Positions 17,596 through 25,543 of a stretch of 64,000 bases of DNA are shown here, piece by piece. The DNA is taken from assembly GCF_907163085.1 (NCBI RefSeq), contig NZ_CAJQTX010000005.1, forward strand, positions 1-64,000. Direction: 5' to 3'. This DNA comes from Candidatus Accumulibacter sp. ACC003 (GTDB taxonomy: Bacteria > Pseudomonadota > Gammaproteobacteria > Burkholderiales > Rhodocyclaceae). The notes beneath the pieces were generated by a model. The model ran no database searches and was not told the origin of the DNA. It saw only the letters and a program-made list of their open reading frames with translations. Every line of letters starts with the position of its first letter. The first letter of the stretch is position 1. The translations under genes were made by a program, and so were the position numbers.

Positions 17596-17746
17596 GCTGG
17601 CCTGACCGTGCGGGCGCCAGCCGCAGCGCCGCGACCCACCCCACGGCGCTCGACACCGTCACTGCGCGGAGCGCAGCGACGCGGCAGTCCAGCAAACCGG
17701 CCGGCCACGTGCTCATGACCGCCAGCCGGGATCGCCGCTCATTGAC

Positions 17747-18811
17747 TCACGCAGTTGGCCGAAACAGCGCGCCGCTGGCCACCCCTCTCGCCGTCCGCAA
17801 CAGAGTCAGCAGCCAGATCGCCACGAGCAGGCACCAGCAGCCGATTCCGAACGCTTCGACGCCGCCCAGGCTGGCGTCATGAGCGAGCCGGAAGCTGGCC
17901 GAGACAAAGGCCCCGAGCGGAAAGGTGAAGCCCCACCACGACAGCGCGAAAGGTAGCATTCCCCGCCGCCAGGCGGCCGCTGTGAGCAGCGCGGCCATCA
18001 CCACCCACCAGGCGCCGAAGCCCCACAGGAGCAGGCTGACGAAGACCAGCGTGCCGCCTGGCACCGCCACCGGCAATTGCTCGGCAAGATTCAGCAGGCT
18101 CAGGGAAATCGCGCCGATCGGCCCGAGATGTATCCACACTGTCGGCGCCAGGGGGCCGAAGGCAGGCTTGGCCAGATACTTGCGCTGCAACGTCAGGGCC
18201 AGCAGGCTCAGGTACATCAGCGAACCAGCACCGAGCCCGACGACATTGGCCAGCAACGCCAGCTCGCGCGCACTCCCGTGCAGGTGGCCAAGCAGCGGCC
18301 CACCAGCAACCGGGATCACCACCAGGCCGACCGCCGGGATGAAGATCGCTGGTGTCACGTGCTCCAGCGCGACGTGCTCGCCGCTGAAGATCGCGTAGAG
18401 CACGGCAAAACTGAAAACGAAGGTGAGCACCATCGCCGGCCACCAGAAAAGCAGCGCCAACTCGACCTGGCCGCCAAAGGCGAGGAACTCCGTCGCGATG
18501 ACCAGCATGGCAATCGACAATGTCGGATAGAAGCTCGCCTGCACCGGGTGCTTAAAGGTCGCCAGCGCCAACTCGCGGTACGCCACCCAGCGGCCCAGCC
18601 AAGGCACGAGCAACACGCAGAAAAGCAGCAGGTTGAAGTAGTGAATACCCCAGGCGAGCGGCGCGAGGATCGGCCAACGTGTAGAAAGCGTCAGCGTCGT
18701 AATCGCCAGCACGCCACTGCCCATGACTGCCGAAAACCAGCCGGGGGCGAAGTGACGGACGATCTCGGAGAACTTCGGATAGGTGGGCTGTGCGGGTAGA
18801 GCGGCGGACAT
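17747..18811 (-). CDS. TDT-family transporter (TehA/SLAC1-like)
   Basis: 354 residues from the ATG at 18811, chosen over the TTG at 18820 because AAGGA lies nine bases before it. About ten hydrophobic segments cover the protein, beginning 'FAPGWFSAVMGSGVLAITTL', the family's N-terminal helix. Relatives include the TehA tellurite/dicarboxylate channel, Ssu1 sulfite pumps and SLAC1 anion channels. No tehB is adjacent. A 16-bp palindrome 19 bp upstream of the start suggests control by a dimeric repressor. Substrate cannot be told from sequence. Confidence 0.8.
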   Translation of the reverse strand: MSAALPAQPTYPKFSEIVRHFAPGWFSAVMGSGVLAITTLTLSTRWPILAPLAWGIHYFNLLLFCVLLVPWLGRWVAYRELALATFKHPVQASFYPTLSIAMLVIATEFLAFGGQVELALLFWWPAMVLTFVFSFAVLYAIFSGEHVALEHVTPAIFIPAVGLVVIPVAGGPLLGHLHGSARELALLANVVGLGAGSLMYLSLLALTLQRKYLAKPAFGPLAPTVWIHLGPIGAISLSLLNLAEQLPVAVPGGTLVFVSLLLWGFGAWWVVMAALLTAAAWRRGMLPFALSWWGFTFPLGAFVSASFRLAHDASLGGVEAFGIGCWCLLVAIWLLTLLRTARGVASGALFRPTA

Positions 18812-18829
18812 CGGGAGCAATCCTTGTGT

Positions 18830-18845
18830 ATTAGCGAACGCTAAT
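18830..18845. promoter_or_regulatory. Palindromic operator ATTAGCG-AA-CGCTAAT
   Basis: A perfect 7-bp inverted repeat with a 2-bp centre, just upstream of the TehA-like gene start. Its size and symmetry suit a TetR-type or similar dimeric regulator; no regulator gene is adjacent. Confidence 0.6.
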
Positions 18846-19156
18846 TATCGCTCAAGAGGGCGTTATCGGGCTTGGCAGCGTGCTGGGTCGATGGTCGCAC
18901 CAAGCTGCGTTGAGTAACTCCTGTAGACAGATTGGTTTTCGGTTCGTATGCTACACAACTTGCGGGCAGTGGGGGTTTCAGGCGGACCGAAACGCTTGGG
19001 TTCGGACGGTGTGTTTTTGCGACTGAGCAGGCGCGTTCGTGCTTGCCGTCAGCATATAGTACAGATTCTTACGCATTTTTATCCGGCTTATGCACCCTTG
19101 TGCGCCGAGATATATACCGACATCGGTGCCGACTAAACATTATACGAACGAACGGT
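18846..19156. other. Intergenic region upstream of the SLATT gene
   Basis: AT content rises here relative to the flanks. Short frames lack ribosome-binding sites. It must contain the SLATT promoter; the region just before the ATG (TAAACATTATACGAACGAAC) is AT-rich, but no consensus pair is clear. Confidence 0.35.
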
Positions 19157-19588
19157 ATGACTGACCACATTAATCGGCAAACAGCACCTCAGATTGAGCA
19201 CGCAAACTACTATCTGATGAAGATTTGGGCAAGCAGAGGCTCTCGCTTCGTCGCAAACCGCCGTCTACAACGGAAAAATCACGCTTCTCAGATGGTCCTC
19301 TCTTTTTTTGCGGTGGCGGTCATTATAGCCGGCATTTGGCTCCTGACCATCCCCCCGGAACAAAAGAGATTAGCTGACTTCATCAACTTTTTAGCGATAG
19401 ATGCATCGGTGTTCATACTCGTTCTCAGCAATTTGGAATACTCAAAGAACTACGCCGTAACAGCCGACCGCATGCTCAAAGGCGCTCAAGCCCTTTCGCC
19501 GCTTCACGATGAGTTGAAAATGGCCATTCGATACGAAACGATAACGAGTGAGTTCATGCAAGGCGTTATCGGGCGTTATAACGAATAA
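19157..19588 (+). CDS. SLATT-domain two-TM protein
   Basis: 143 residues from the ATG at 19157. The layout is that of SLATT (SMODS and SLOG-associating 2TM effector): an N-terminal helix with 'RGSRFVANRRLQRKN', TM1 at about residues 44–65, TM2 at about 76–96 ('IDASVFILVLSNLEYSKNY'), then a C-terminal helical tail. SLATT proteins are predicted membrane-perturbing effectors of nucleotide-sensing, anti-phage systems. No nucleotidyltransferase, SLOG or reverse transcriptase gene is beside it, so it may be solitary or have lost its partner to the IS91-type element that follows. Codon use is AT-richer than its neighbours. Confidence 0.65.
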   Translation: MTDHINRQTAPQIEHANYYLMKIWASRGSRFVANRRLQRKNHASQMVLSFFAVAVIIAGIWLLTIPPEQKRLADFINFLAIDASVFILVLSNLEYSKNYAVTADRMLKGAQALSPLHDELKMAIRYETITSEFMQGVIGRYNE

Positions 19589-19875
19589 GGATAGATCGTG
19601 CGAAGCCACGATCTGATCCGTTTGTTGGACGAGCCCGGGCCGGAGCGCTGGGCGCGCCCTCTGCAAATATCTTTTTTGGATTTACCCCGCAGGCATGAAT
19701 GCCGAAGGGCGGGGAGCGGGCCGTCGCCGCGCGCTGCGGCACCGTCAGCGAAGATCGCGCAAATCCGGCCGTTTTGGCGTCCCGGCCACTGAACTCCGGG
19801 CGACCCCGTCACTCAGCTTGGGGAAACTGAAGTCCCAAAGGCGGCCGGACAGCGCTGTGAAGGCGGCTTACACGA

Positions 19876-20982
19876 TCAGGCAGCGATCGCGACGAGCGGT
19901 GGAGCAGCGACGAAGGCGGGCGATGTTGATCGAATACGCGTCCGGACAATTGACATCACGGAGCCACAGCACGGGCAAAGCATCGCTGGCCGCTCCTTGC
20001 GCGGCGGCGTGAAGCGGCTGGGATCGAACTTCAGCAAGCGGTGCAGCAAACTGATCAGGCGCTTGCAATTGGCGTGCAGGAAGCCGAAATTGCGGGCGCG
20101 GCGAAAGCCCTTGGGCAGCACGTGCTGGAGAAGCAGCCAGAGGAAATCAGCGCCGCTGAGCGAGCGCTTTTCCGACTTGCCGGTTTGTGCGTTGCGATAG
20201 CGGAAGCTCACCCGCCCATCCTTACAAGCGAGGATGTCCTGTTCACGGATGACGCCGCGGTAGAGGTAACGACCGAGGTAGATCAAGGCCTTCTCGCCGC
20301 TGCCCACCGATTTGCAGTGCGCCACCCATTCCCGCGGATAGGACGCCGGCAGGCAAATGCCGGCCGCCTCGATCGCCGCCAGCATTTTGGCCCGGAAGAC
20401 CTTGGCCATCGCCCTCTCGTTGAACAGGTAAGTGCCGTTCTTGCCGCGCCGCTTGCGTCGCCAGCGCTGCTTCGCCGCATCGATCGCTGCCGCGGGGACG
20501 ACGAGATGGACATGCGGGTGGAAGTCGAGCCGACGCGAGTGCGTGTGCAGCACCGCGATGGCGCCGGGCGTGCCCTGCAACTGCCGGTCGTTCTGACTGA
20601 AGCGGTGCACCGTTTCCCAGGCACAGCGCATCAAGCCATCGAAGACGACGTCGGCGTGCGCCGCAGCGAGCCCGCGCAATTCGGCCGGCAGCGTGAAGGT
20701 CAGCAGAAAGTAGTCGGCCGGGACGAGGCGCTCTATCTGACGTTCCAGCCATTGCTGGCTCTCGTGGTGCTGGCAGTGCGGGCAAAGGCGATGGCCGCAG
20801 GAATGCGGAACGAGTTTTTGCTGATCGCAGCCTTCGCACTGGAGCTGCATCATCGGGCTGGCCGGGCCGCGGCAATCGCGCATCGCCGAGAGTGCCCGAA
20901 GCTGATCGAAGCTCAGGCGGTGGCGAAATTGCGTCATGAAGTCCGCTTCGAATTCGGCAATGACAGAGCCGAGGCGGATCAT
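19876..20982 (-). CDS. IS91-family Y2-type transposase
   Basis: 368 residues from the ATG at 20982, fixed by AAGGGGA seven bases upstream and an ATGA overlap with the recombinase stop. The N-terminus has a Cys/His zinc-binding segment ('CEGCDQQKLVPHSCGHRLCPHCQHHES'-type pattern, about residues 50–75). The HUH motif is in 'DFHPHVHLVV' and the paired tyrosines in 'IYLGRYLYRGV'. Such enzymes move elements by rolling-circle single-strand transfer. The gene appears complete. Confidence 0.9.
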   Translation of the reverse strand: MIRLGSVIAEFEADFMTQFRHRLSFDQLRALSAMRDCRGPASPMMQLQCEGCDQQKLVPHSCGHRLCPHCQHHESQQWLERQIERLVPADYFLLTFTLPAELRGLAAAHADVVFDGLMRCAWETVHRFSQNDRQLQGTPGAIAVLHTHSRRLDFHPHVHLVVPAAAIDAAKQRWRRKRRGKNGTYLFNERAMAKVFRAKMLAAIEAAGICLPASYPREWVAHCKSVGSGEKALIYLGRYLYRGVIREQDILACKDGRVSFRYRNAQTGKSEKRSLSGADFLWLLLQHVLPKGFRRARNFGFLHANCKRLISLLHRLLKFDPSRFTPPRKERPAMLCPCCGSVMSIVRTRIRSTSPAFVAAPPLVAIAA

Positions 20983-21913
20983 CGCGGCGTCCCCTTGCTC
21001 AGGCAAAAGCGGTCCATCAGCGCGTTGATGCGGTCGATGGCGTGATGCCGGGTTTGATCCGTCAGATGGGTGTAGCGAACCGTCGTGAGAATCGACTGAT
21101 GGCCGAGAATGCTCTGCACCTCGGTGAGCTCGACGCCCGCCTCGATCAGGTGCGTGGCATAGGCGTGACGCAAACTGTGCGGCGAAATGTTTTTTTTAGC
21201 CCGCAGGATTCGACCACCGCCCGCAGTGCCTTCTGAACGCCGCTGCGATTGAGCGGTGTCCTGGCGCTGCTCGCACCTGGCAAGCCGCCGCGGCGATTGG
21301 GAAACAGCAGAACGGGATTACGGTGGCGCTGCCAGAAACAACGCAGGAGTCGGTAGGTGGCCGTCGGCAGCGGCACCAGGCGATCCTTGTTGCCCTTGGC
21401 ATCGCGGATATGCACCCGCCCGCGCGCGCCGTCGATGTCGGCGACCGTCAGCCGTAAACCTTCGCCCAGGCGCAGGCCGAGACTGTAGAGTGTGAAGAAG
21501 AAGACCCGGTAACTGAGCACCTGCGTGGCCAGGAAAATCCGCTCGGTCTCCTCGACCGTGACGATGTCCGGCAGGCGCTGTGAACGCGGCGGCTTGATCA
21601 GACCGGGCGCCACCCAGGGTTTCTTCAGCACGTGCTCGTAGTAGAACTTGAGACCGTACAGATCGAGCTTGAGCGAACTCCAGGAGTGCGTCTCACGCAG
21701 GTCTGCAAAGTAGTCCAACAGGTCGGCCTCGCTCAGATCGTCGATCTGATGAGCGAAGTAATCTCCCACCCGGCGGACGGCGCGCGAATACGCGTCTATC
21801 GTCTTCGGCTGCAAGCCCTTGAGCTTCAGGTGCTTCTGGTGCAGCTCGTAGTTCGTGTCAAAAATCGTCGTTGCGACAGCGGACATCTCTTCCATCTTGC
21901 GGTAACCTCGCAT
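20979..21913 (-). CDS. Tyrosine recombinase of the IS91-type element, frameshifted at an A8 run
   Basis: Frame one (21913 to 21146) holds the SAM-like core-binding domain ('LKGLQPKTIDAYSRAVRRVG') and the first catalytic Arg in 'YSLGLRLGEGLRL'. Frame two (21173 to 20979) carries 'RHAYATHLIEAGV', 'ILGHQSILTTVRYTHLT' with the catalytic His-x-x-Arg, His and Tyr. The frames join if the ribosome slips -1 at A8 (21197 to 21190), which restores '...GLKKNISPHSLRHAYATH', a normal recombinase sequence. Either programmed frameshifting or a homopolymer indel explains this. The start may be the internal ATG at 21895. Confidence 0.75.
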
Positions 21914-22069
21914 TCGTCATGAACGTCCCTCGGATGAGGGGCGAGGTCACATCTTGAGTCAACGCGACGACAGCACCGGGGTTTCCTCCGCGTAGCGGCT
22001 TCGTCCAACAAGATAAACAATGAGTTTGAGGTTCAGCACGAAGATATCGACTATATCTACTTTCAGAGC

Positions 22070-22246
22070 ATGCACCCGCACAAGTTCCATCTCACGGGAT
22101 TTCAAGGCACCCTGAAGTGGCTCAAATTCCGAATTCAATATTTCCTATACATATGGGGCTTGTACATCGTGTGCGTTGTCGTCCCACCCCTACTCATCGC
22201 GGGAGGAATTTACGGATTCCCTTCATGCCTGGCGAGCATCCGCTAG
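22070..22246 (+). pseudogene. 3' remnant of an unrecognised gene with one membrane segment
   Basis: An AT-rich frame open from about 21.94 kb to a TAG at 22246, with its first ATG at 22070 ('MHPHKFHLTGFQGTLKWLKF...'). A clear hydrophobic stretch, 'FLYIWGLYIVCVVVPPLLIA', precedes the end. There is no ribosome-binding site and the frame runs back into the IS91-type element, so it looks like the tail of a gene cut by that insertion. I do not recognise the family. Confidence 0.4.
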
Positions 22247-22328
22247 TTCGTATAACCCTGCGCTCCAGAGGACGTCAGCAACCGGGCTTCGCCCGCTCGC
22301 CGCTGCCCCGAGCTTCGGCGTCATGTTT

Positions 22329-22356
22329 GGGTTTAGGTCGTTTCGTGTGGAACCGG
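22329..22356 (+). repeat. Solitary MITE end
   Basis: GGGTTTAGGTCGTTTCGTGTGG followed by AACCGG matches the terminal repeat of the two MITE copies at 22454 and 27890 closely, but no matching opposite end is visible. It is likely a decayed third copy. Confidence 0.55.
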
Positions 22357-22683
22357 CCACCAAACGCATCGGGGCCACGAACGCATCGGGGCCAGGTCTT
22401 TCTTCTTGCCTTCGTATAAAACCAGATGGCACGTATAGGGCAGGAGCAAAGGCGGGTCTATGTCGTTTCGTGTGGAACGGGCAACGACATCCGCCGCTGA
22501 ACAGGCATAGCCACCGTGACCAGCGGCGTTGCCAGCGTTTCTGGCGCTGTCAAGGGCGGGCGAAGCGAACCCTTTACTGCGCCAGAAACGCTAGCAAGCT
22601 CAAGGGCTTGGGGCTGGTTGCGGTTTGTCGCAGCGTAAGTATTCGGCCAACCCGTAGTGAGCCAGCGCCGTTGGCGAGGCCGG

Positions 22684-23541
22684 TTAGCGGCAGAGGATTG
22701 ATCGGAAGGCTCTGTGAAGGGGATAGAGCCAGATATCCTTGATCGGGAGGATGGGCTTGCTGGTGGGGCACTTCTTGCCTCGGCCGGCGGTTTGGCCGAC
22801 CTTGATCCAGTTGGCGGCCTGGTAGCAGGTGCCGCGATGGCGGGGGGTCTCGACGAAGGTTTCGAGCAGCACGGGGCGGTAACCGTAGCGCGCCAGCCAG
22901 TCCTTGGGCAGTTGCCGCTGCATGAGCGAGAGGATCTTGGAGGCCAGGCCCTTGCACTGGATCCAGGGCAGGATCAGAAAGCGGGCATTGTTCACCACCA
23001 GTTGCAGGTTCCTTTGTCGCTGCTCATCGTGCCAACCGATGAATTGCTCGCGCGCGGCGAGTTTCCAGGCGCTGGCGGCGAAGCTGAGCAAGGCGACGAG
23101 TGTCTCGCCGGCGAAGACGAAGTATCGGCTCTGACTGCCGGCCATGGGCGTGTGGCCGAGATAGTGGTAACGAGCGATGTACTCGTTCCACAGACGCGAG
23201 TTCGCCGAACCGACGACCTGTCGCACCGAGAGAGGCGGCAGTTCATGCACCGGCTGAGTGAGCAAGGGTTGTGGATCGGTGGCGTGCGTGGGCCGATACT
23301 CGGGTTGGCGAGGAGCGGTCCGTCGTGCAGCCGGCAGGGTGAGCAGGCCGTCGGCTTGCATGCGCAGCATGGCCACCCGGCAGGTCATATCCTTCAGCTC
23401 ACCATTGGGCTTGCGCCAGTCGAAGAGCTCGCACACCTGACGCGAGAGTTGTGCGCGGCTGGCGCCGGGAGGGGCCTCGATCAGGCCGCGGATCGTCTGC
23501 AGTTCGTCGGCGGTAAAGTGGCGCCCGCAATAAGGCTTCAC
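22684..23541 (-). CDS. DUF4338 (DruA-like) protein of the IS66-type element
   Basis: 285 residues from a GTG that overlaps the tnpC stop as GTGA, so translation is coupled to the transposase. The N-terminus has a short helical domain ('LSRQVCELFDWRKPNGELKD'), also present in element A's DUF4338 protein ('VCEHLGW...'). The signature appears as 'REQFIGW', 'VVNNARFLILP' and 'VLLETFVETPRHRGTCYQAANW'. It lies within the IS66 inverted repeats, so it moves with the element. The biochemical role is unknown. Confidence 0.8.
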   Translation of the reverse strand: MKPYCGRHFTADELQTIRGLIEAPPGASRAQLSRQVCELFDWRKPNGELKDMTCRVAMLRMQADGLLTLPAARRTAPRQPEYRPTHATDPQPLLTQPVHELPPLSVRQVVGSANSRLWNEYIARYHYLGHTPMAGSQSRYFVFAGETLVALLSFAASAWKLAAREQFIGWHDEQRQRNLQLVVNNARFLILPWIQCKGLASKILSLMQRQLPKDWLARYGYRPVLLETFVETPRHRGTCYQAANWIKVGQTAGRGKKCPTSKPILPIKDIWLYPLHRAFRSILCR

Positions 23542-25328
23542 GAGCTATCGATGGAAGGTGTCTGATTGACCGGGATGGCACGCATCTGGGCCAGACGATC
23601 GGTCGCCATCGCCCAGGGCAGAAAGGCGCTCAAGTCCGCTGGTGGCTGGTTGCCGTTGGCGGCGCAGGCTTCCAGATAAGCCGTCAGCCAGATGCGCGGG
23701 TTGATTCCCCACAAGCGCAGCGTCAGCAGCAAGCTGAACATCGTCGCGGCGAGTGCGCCGGACCAGAGACTGCCCGACCCATAGAAGTTCTTGCGTGCGA
23801 CCACCGGCGTGCGCTGTGCGCGCTCGGCGGCATTATTGTCCATCGCCACCTCGGGGCGGTCGACAAAGACGGTCAGGCCGGACCAATGTTTGCGCATGCT
23901 TCGCAGCACCTTGCTCGCCGGCATTTTGAGCGCCGGGTTCGCCAGTTCGCTTTCCCGTTGACTGGCCATTTGCGTGATCGCCTGCCGCAAGGCGCGGTCG
24001 CGTTCGGCCCACTGTACTGGGTCGCTACGGACTTCCAGGCGCCGTCCATTCAAGTGGTAGAGCTGAGCGATCTGCTCGACCCAGGCCAGTGCCCAGTCCG
24101 CGAGCTCCGGATGGGCGTTGGCCAGTTCCAGGAAATCACGCCGCTGATGTGCCCAGCAGAAAGCCAGAATGAAGTGGTCAAGGACTCGCGCGAGCTTCTT
24201 GTAGGCCGAATAGCGATCACAGATGATGACTCCTCCGGCGCTACCGGAGAGCTCCCGGATCGGCACCGCCGCCGAGCGGCTCGGGTCGAGCACGAAGTGG
24301 ATGACCGATGGGCCGTGGAACACCCAGAAATACCAGCGATGTCCGACCTTCCCTTCGGTCTCGGCAAAAACCCGCCAGCGAGTCTCGTCCGCGTGCCACT
24401 GTTTCTCGCGACGCAGTCGGCCAAGCAGTGCTTCTTCAAGCGGCTCGAACAGCGGCGCCAAGGCACGAAGTCCGCCGGCCACCGTTCCTGCCGAAAGCCT
24501 CAGTTGGTGGTCGGACCAGTCTCGTAGAAGCCGATGCGTCGGCTGACCGTACAAGAACTTCGACAGCAGCAAGTGCACCCAAATCGACACGCCGTACTTT
24601 CCACGCGGGATCAATCGTGCCGGCGGTGGCGCGGTCAGAATGCCGCGGGCGCCCGGGCACTGACAGGTCCGCCGGTAGCGCCGCCGGCAGATCTTCCGGC
24701 GGTAGGCTTTGACCTCGATCTCGAGAACTTCACTGTCTTCTGTGCCGGGAAAGTCGACGTAGCTCAGACCACAGTCCGGGCAATGCGGGCAGTCGATGTC
24801 GATGACCTCGATCTGCGTCGGCAAGTGGCTTTCCGGATTCCGCCCGTGACCCGTTGCTCCCGGTTGATGACCTCGACCCCGCGACGACTTCTGGTCTGCT
24901 GCCGGGTTCTTCTCGGCTCCCGAAGAGCGTTCTGACTTGCGACCAAACAGGCGTTTTTGCAGATCGCGGATCCGGCCCTGGGCCTGCTCGAGCTCGCTAC
25001 GCAAGGCCGCCTCACGCGCCGCCGCTTGCTCCGCCGCACGCGCCATTTCCACCCGATGAGCGGCCTCCGATTCCGCCAAACGGACCAGCGCTTGCCGATG
25101 TTGGCTGCGCCAGAAGTTGGCCTCCCAACGGAGCTTGATTTCCTGCTCCTTGGTCAACGTCACCAACACCTCGGCGAACGGCGCCACTTGGCGGTGACTT
25201 GCCGCCGATCCTCCGCAGATAATGTCCGTAGCCGTGCCCATGCGCCGCATGGTGCCGGATTTCCGCTGCTGTGTCCAGTTCAGATCTCCGGGCTGCCCGC
25301 CAATCGCTGACGGAAGCTCGCCCACCAA
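23538..25328 (-). CDS. tnpC: IS66-family transposase TnpC
   Basis: Up to 596 residues; the TTG at 25328 is the most upstream start, and a start nearer residue 28 or 58 is possible. Order of features: coiled-coil region (about 60–130) with 'LQKRLFGRKSER', a zinc-binding knot ('CPHCPDCGLSYVDFPG'), then the catalytic domain with 'QWHADETRWRVF', 'GVIICDRYSAYKKL' and 'DNNAAERAQRTPVVARKNF', and the small C-terminal IS66 domain ('TLRLWGINPRIWLTAYLEAC'). The DDE residues appear intact, so it may be active. Confidence 0.93.
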   Translation of the reverse strand: MVGELPSAIGGQPGDLNWTQQRKSGTMRRMGTATDIICGGSAASHRQVAPFAEVLVTLTKEQEIKLRWEANFWRSQHRQALVRLAESEAAHRVEMARAAEQAAAREAALRSELEQAQGRIRDLQKRLFGRKSERSSGAEKNPAADQKSSRGRGHQPGATGHGRNPESHLPTQIEVIDIDCPHCPDCGLSYVDFPGTEDSEVLEIEVKAYRRKICRRRYRRTCQCPGARGILTAPPPARLIPRGKYGVSIWVHLLLSKFLYGQPTHRLLRDWSDHQLRLSAGTVAGGLRALAPLFEPLEEALLGRLRREKQWHADETRWRVFAETEGKVGHRWYFWVFHGPSVIHFVLDPSRSAAVPIRELSGSAGGVIICDRYSAYKKLARVLDHFILAFCWAHQRRDFLELANAHPELADWALAWVEQIAQLYHLNGRRLEVRSDPVQWAERDRALRQAITQMASQRESELANPALKMPASKVLRSMRKHWSGLTVFVDRPEVAMDNNAAERAQRTPVVARKNFYGSGSLWSGALAATMFSLLLTLRLWGINPRIWLTAYLEACAANGNQPPADLSAFLPWAMATDRLAQMRAIPVNQTPSIDSS

Positions 25329-25543
25329 AAAAACCGGGGCTACGGGTTCACCGAATACTTACGTCGCAGCCCGCCCCAGAACCCGTCCGGCGGCAAGGAC
25401 TTCCCCGCCCCCCTCGGGGGCGGGGTCACGGGTGGGGGCGCCCGAAGGGCTCGCCGCAGGCATAGGCACCGCTCCACACCAAACGACCCAAACCCGCAAA
25501 GCCCCGACCCCACGTGGACGCAAACAAGATCTGAGAGAACACA

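Larger units (their letters stand above)
19876..21913 (-). mobile_element. IS91-type element (recombinase + Y2 transposase); ends not resolved
   Basis: Two overlapping genes, a tyrosine recombinase followed by an HUH transposase, form the core of the recombinase-bearing IS91 group. IS91 elements have no inverted repeats and make no target duplication, so the ends cannot be fixed by eye. The true element extends somewhat beyond the genes, probably to within 19.6–19.87 kb on the left and 21.95–22.03 kb on the right. Confidence 0.75.
22635..25362 (-). mobile_element. IS66-type element carrying tnpC and a DUF4338 gene
   Basis: The ends read GTAAGTATTCGGCCAACCCG (22635 onward) and, inward from 25362, GTAAGTATTCGGTGAACCCG; 21 of the outer 23 bases agree and GTAAG is the IS66 signature. 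A perfect 8-bp duplication GTCGCAGC (22627–22634 and 25363–25370) is the IS66 standard. It contains tnpC and a DUF4338 gene but no tnpA or tnpB, like the ISBst12 subgroup. It is inserted inside MITE copy 1. Confidence 0.92.
22454..25495 (+). mobile_element. MITE copy 1 (about 306 bp), split by an IS66-type element
   Basis: The left end (22454–22480) is identical over 27 bp to the left end of MITE copy 2. The right end (about 25471–25495) is the imperfect inverted complement. Flanking 8-mers GCAAAGGC (22446–22453) and GCAAAGCC (25496–25503) agree at 7 of 8 positions, consistent with an old 8-bp duplication. Internal sequence is shared with copy 2 (for example GGCGCTGTCAAGGGCGGG and CGCCCGAAGGGCTCGCC). 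It encodes nothing. Confidence 0.75.

Noticed and set aside
18859..19574. Direct repeat GGCGTTATCGGGC on both sides of the SLATT gene
   Set aside because: A 13-bp repeat is expected by chance many times in 64 kb, and the copies are not at element-like boundaries.
22240..22330. Possible integron attC-like sequence (frame encoding 'NPALQRT')
   Set aside because: No GTTRRRY/RYYYAAC core pair or clear folded site could be drawn, and no integrase is present.
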